Shown: positions 5,829 through 6,544 of the stretch, piece by piece
Numbering within the stretch: position 1 is the first letter of the stretch
Layout of the letters: each line of letters begins with the position of its first letter
Source: CP2-2F sp034436235
GTDB taxonomy: Bacteria; Chloroflexota; Anaerolineae; Aggregatilineales; UBA2796
NCBI GenBank assembly: GCA_034436235.1
Contig: DAOTWB010000146.1
Location: 1-6,544, forward strand
DNA: 6,544 bases
Direction: 5' to 3'
Program-made: the position numbers and the translations under genes
The notes under the pieces: model-generated
Seen by the model: only the letters and a program-made list of their open reading frames with translations
Database searches by the model: none
What the model was told of the DNA's origin: nothing

Positions 5829-6544
5829 TCACAGAATGCGCTTGCCGAGCAGACTGGCAGCCAGCGCGACGGCAGTCTCGGCAGTTTGGTTGCGCTCATC
5901 GAGGATCGGGTTGATCTCCACGATGTCCAGCGAGCGCACCTTGCCTGAGTGCGCAAGGATTTCCATCAGCAGGTGCGCCTCGCGGTAGCTGATGCCGCCG
6001 CGCACAGGCGTGCCAACGCCGGGCGCATCTTCAGGATCGAGCGCGTCCATATCGAGGCTGACGTGCAGCACGTCCATGAAATTCAGCCGATCTAAGGCGC
6101 GGCGCGTCACTTCGGCAATGCCATGCTCGTCAATCTCGGTCATGGTGAAGACTGAGATGTGGCTCTCGGCAAGCCGCGCGCGCTCTTCAGGATCGAGATC
6201 GCGCACGCCGATCATCACGATCTGCGAAGGCTGTAGCTTAGCGCCTGCATAGCCGACGTTGACGAGCGACGGCGCGCCTTGCCCGATCAGCGCCGCGACA
6301 GGCATACCATGCACATTGCCCGAAGGCGACGTCTCAGGCGTGTTGAAATCGCCGTGCGCGTCCACCCAGATCACGCCTGTCGGTCGGCGGCGTGCCATAG
6401 CTGAGACGCTGCCGATGCTGATGCTGTGATCGCCGCCCAGCACAATGGCGAAGTCGTCCTCAGCCATGCACGTCAAAATCTCTTGATAGATTCTATTGCA
6501 GACCTCTGCCACCGCTTCGACGTAGCGCGCGTTCGGCTCGCGCT
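5829..6544 (-). CDS. rocF: Arginase (partial, N-terminus outside window)
   Basis: Ureohydrolase-family enzyme that splits L-arginine into ornithine and urea with a binuclear Mn centre. About 238 codons are present to a TGA at 5831-5829; the frame is open through the right edge, and GTG 6512 is an internal codon (reading ...RYVEAVAEVCN), so about the first 60-80 residues of a roughly 300-residue protein are missing. Metal ligands are intact: GGDHS (codons around 6437-6423), DAHGD (6362-6348) and SLDMDALDP (from about 6059). The stretch DAHGDFNT...SGNVHGMP matches the arginine-binding loop of arginases rather than agmatinases. GTPVRGGISYREAHLLME and EINPILDERNQTAE close the domain. The ornithine could feed proline, polyamine or glutamate metabolism, but no such enzyme is visible here. 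The next gene has its own promoter, so co-transcription is possible but not required. No clear intrinsic terminator follows. Confidence 0.95.
   Translation of the reverse strand, partial: REPNARYVEAVAEVCNRIYQEILTCMAEDDFAIVLGGDHSISIGSVSAMARRRPTGVIWVDAHGDFNTPETSPSGNVHGMPVAALIGQGAPSLVNVGYAGAKLQPSQIVMIGVRDLDPEERARLAESHISVFTMTEIDEHGIAEVTRRALDRLNFMDVLHVSLDMDALDPEDAPGVGTPVRGGISYREAHLLMEILAHSGKVRSLDIVEINPILDERNQTAETAVALAASLLGKRIL

Noticed and set aside
139..6278. Repeated GGCGCGCC octamer (139, 270, 627, 2875, 3969, 4958, 6271), like a highly iterated palindrome
   Set aside because: Seven copies look striking against a base-composition expectation below one, but GCGCGC-type words are so common here that a Markov estimate from the overlapping 7-mers gives about five. 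It is mostly explained by GCGC richness.

Overview
This is a GC-rich bacterial chromosomal window (roughly 60% GC by sampling a few lines), densely coded, with seven complete protein genes and one partial gene. I see no mobile element, CRISPR array, rRNA or tRNA. No stretch over 300 bases lacks a gene. Lineage cannot be fixed from this much sequence. The small secreted protein with a CxPxC segment and the TACAAT-type -10 boxes remind me of Chloroflexota, but this is a weak impression.

Left third, + strand. A secreted protein of unknown function (13-708) is followed by a good sigma70-type promoter (713-741). That promoter drives an NAD-dependent nucleotide-sugar epimerase/dehydratase resembling UDP-glucuronate decarboxylase (773-1759). 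Five bases after its stop comes a lipoprotein (1765-2565) that may have an LprG/LolA-like fold. This pair looks like a surface-carbohydrate or envelope unit.

Middle, - strand. A group I cysteine desulfurase (NifS/IscS type, 4335-3139) leads a tight three-gene unit. It is followed after 14 bases by a 90-residue protein resembling an isolated histidine-kinase DHp phosphoacceptor domain (3124-2852). After another 14 bases comes a 91-residue protein with a C-terminal membrane hairpin (2837-2562). The last gene runs head-on into the lipoprotein gene, and the two stop codons overlap. The desulfurase promoter carries a perfect 8+8 bp inverted repeat over the predicted transcription start, a likely operator.

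Right third, - strand. A PLP-dependent class I/II aminotransferase (5730-4408) has its own TTGACA-N17-CACAAT promoter. Upstream of it lies an arginase (5829-6544) that runs off the window edge and keeps all the metal-binding motifs visible here. Together they suggest arginine/amino-acid nitrogen metabolism, but the aminotransferase substrate cannot be read from sequence.

The items most worth a second look are the isolated DHp-like protein in the desulfurase unit, the palindrome over the desulfurase start site, and an extreme genomic signature: a single GGCC in 6.5 kb together with very few GGG or CCC triplets. I did not find a clear new defence or mobile system.
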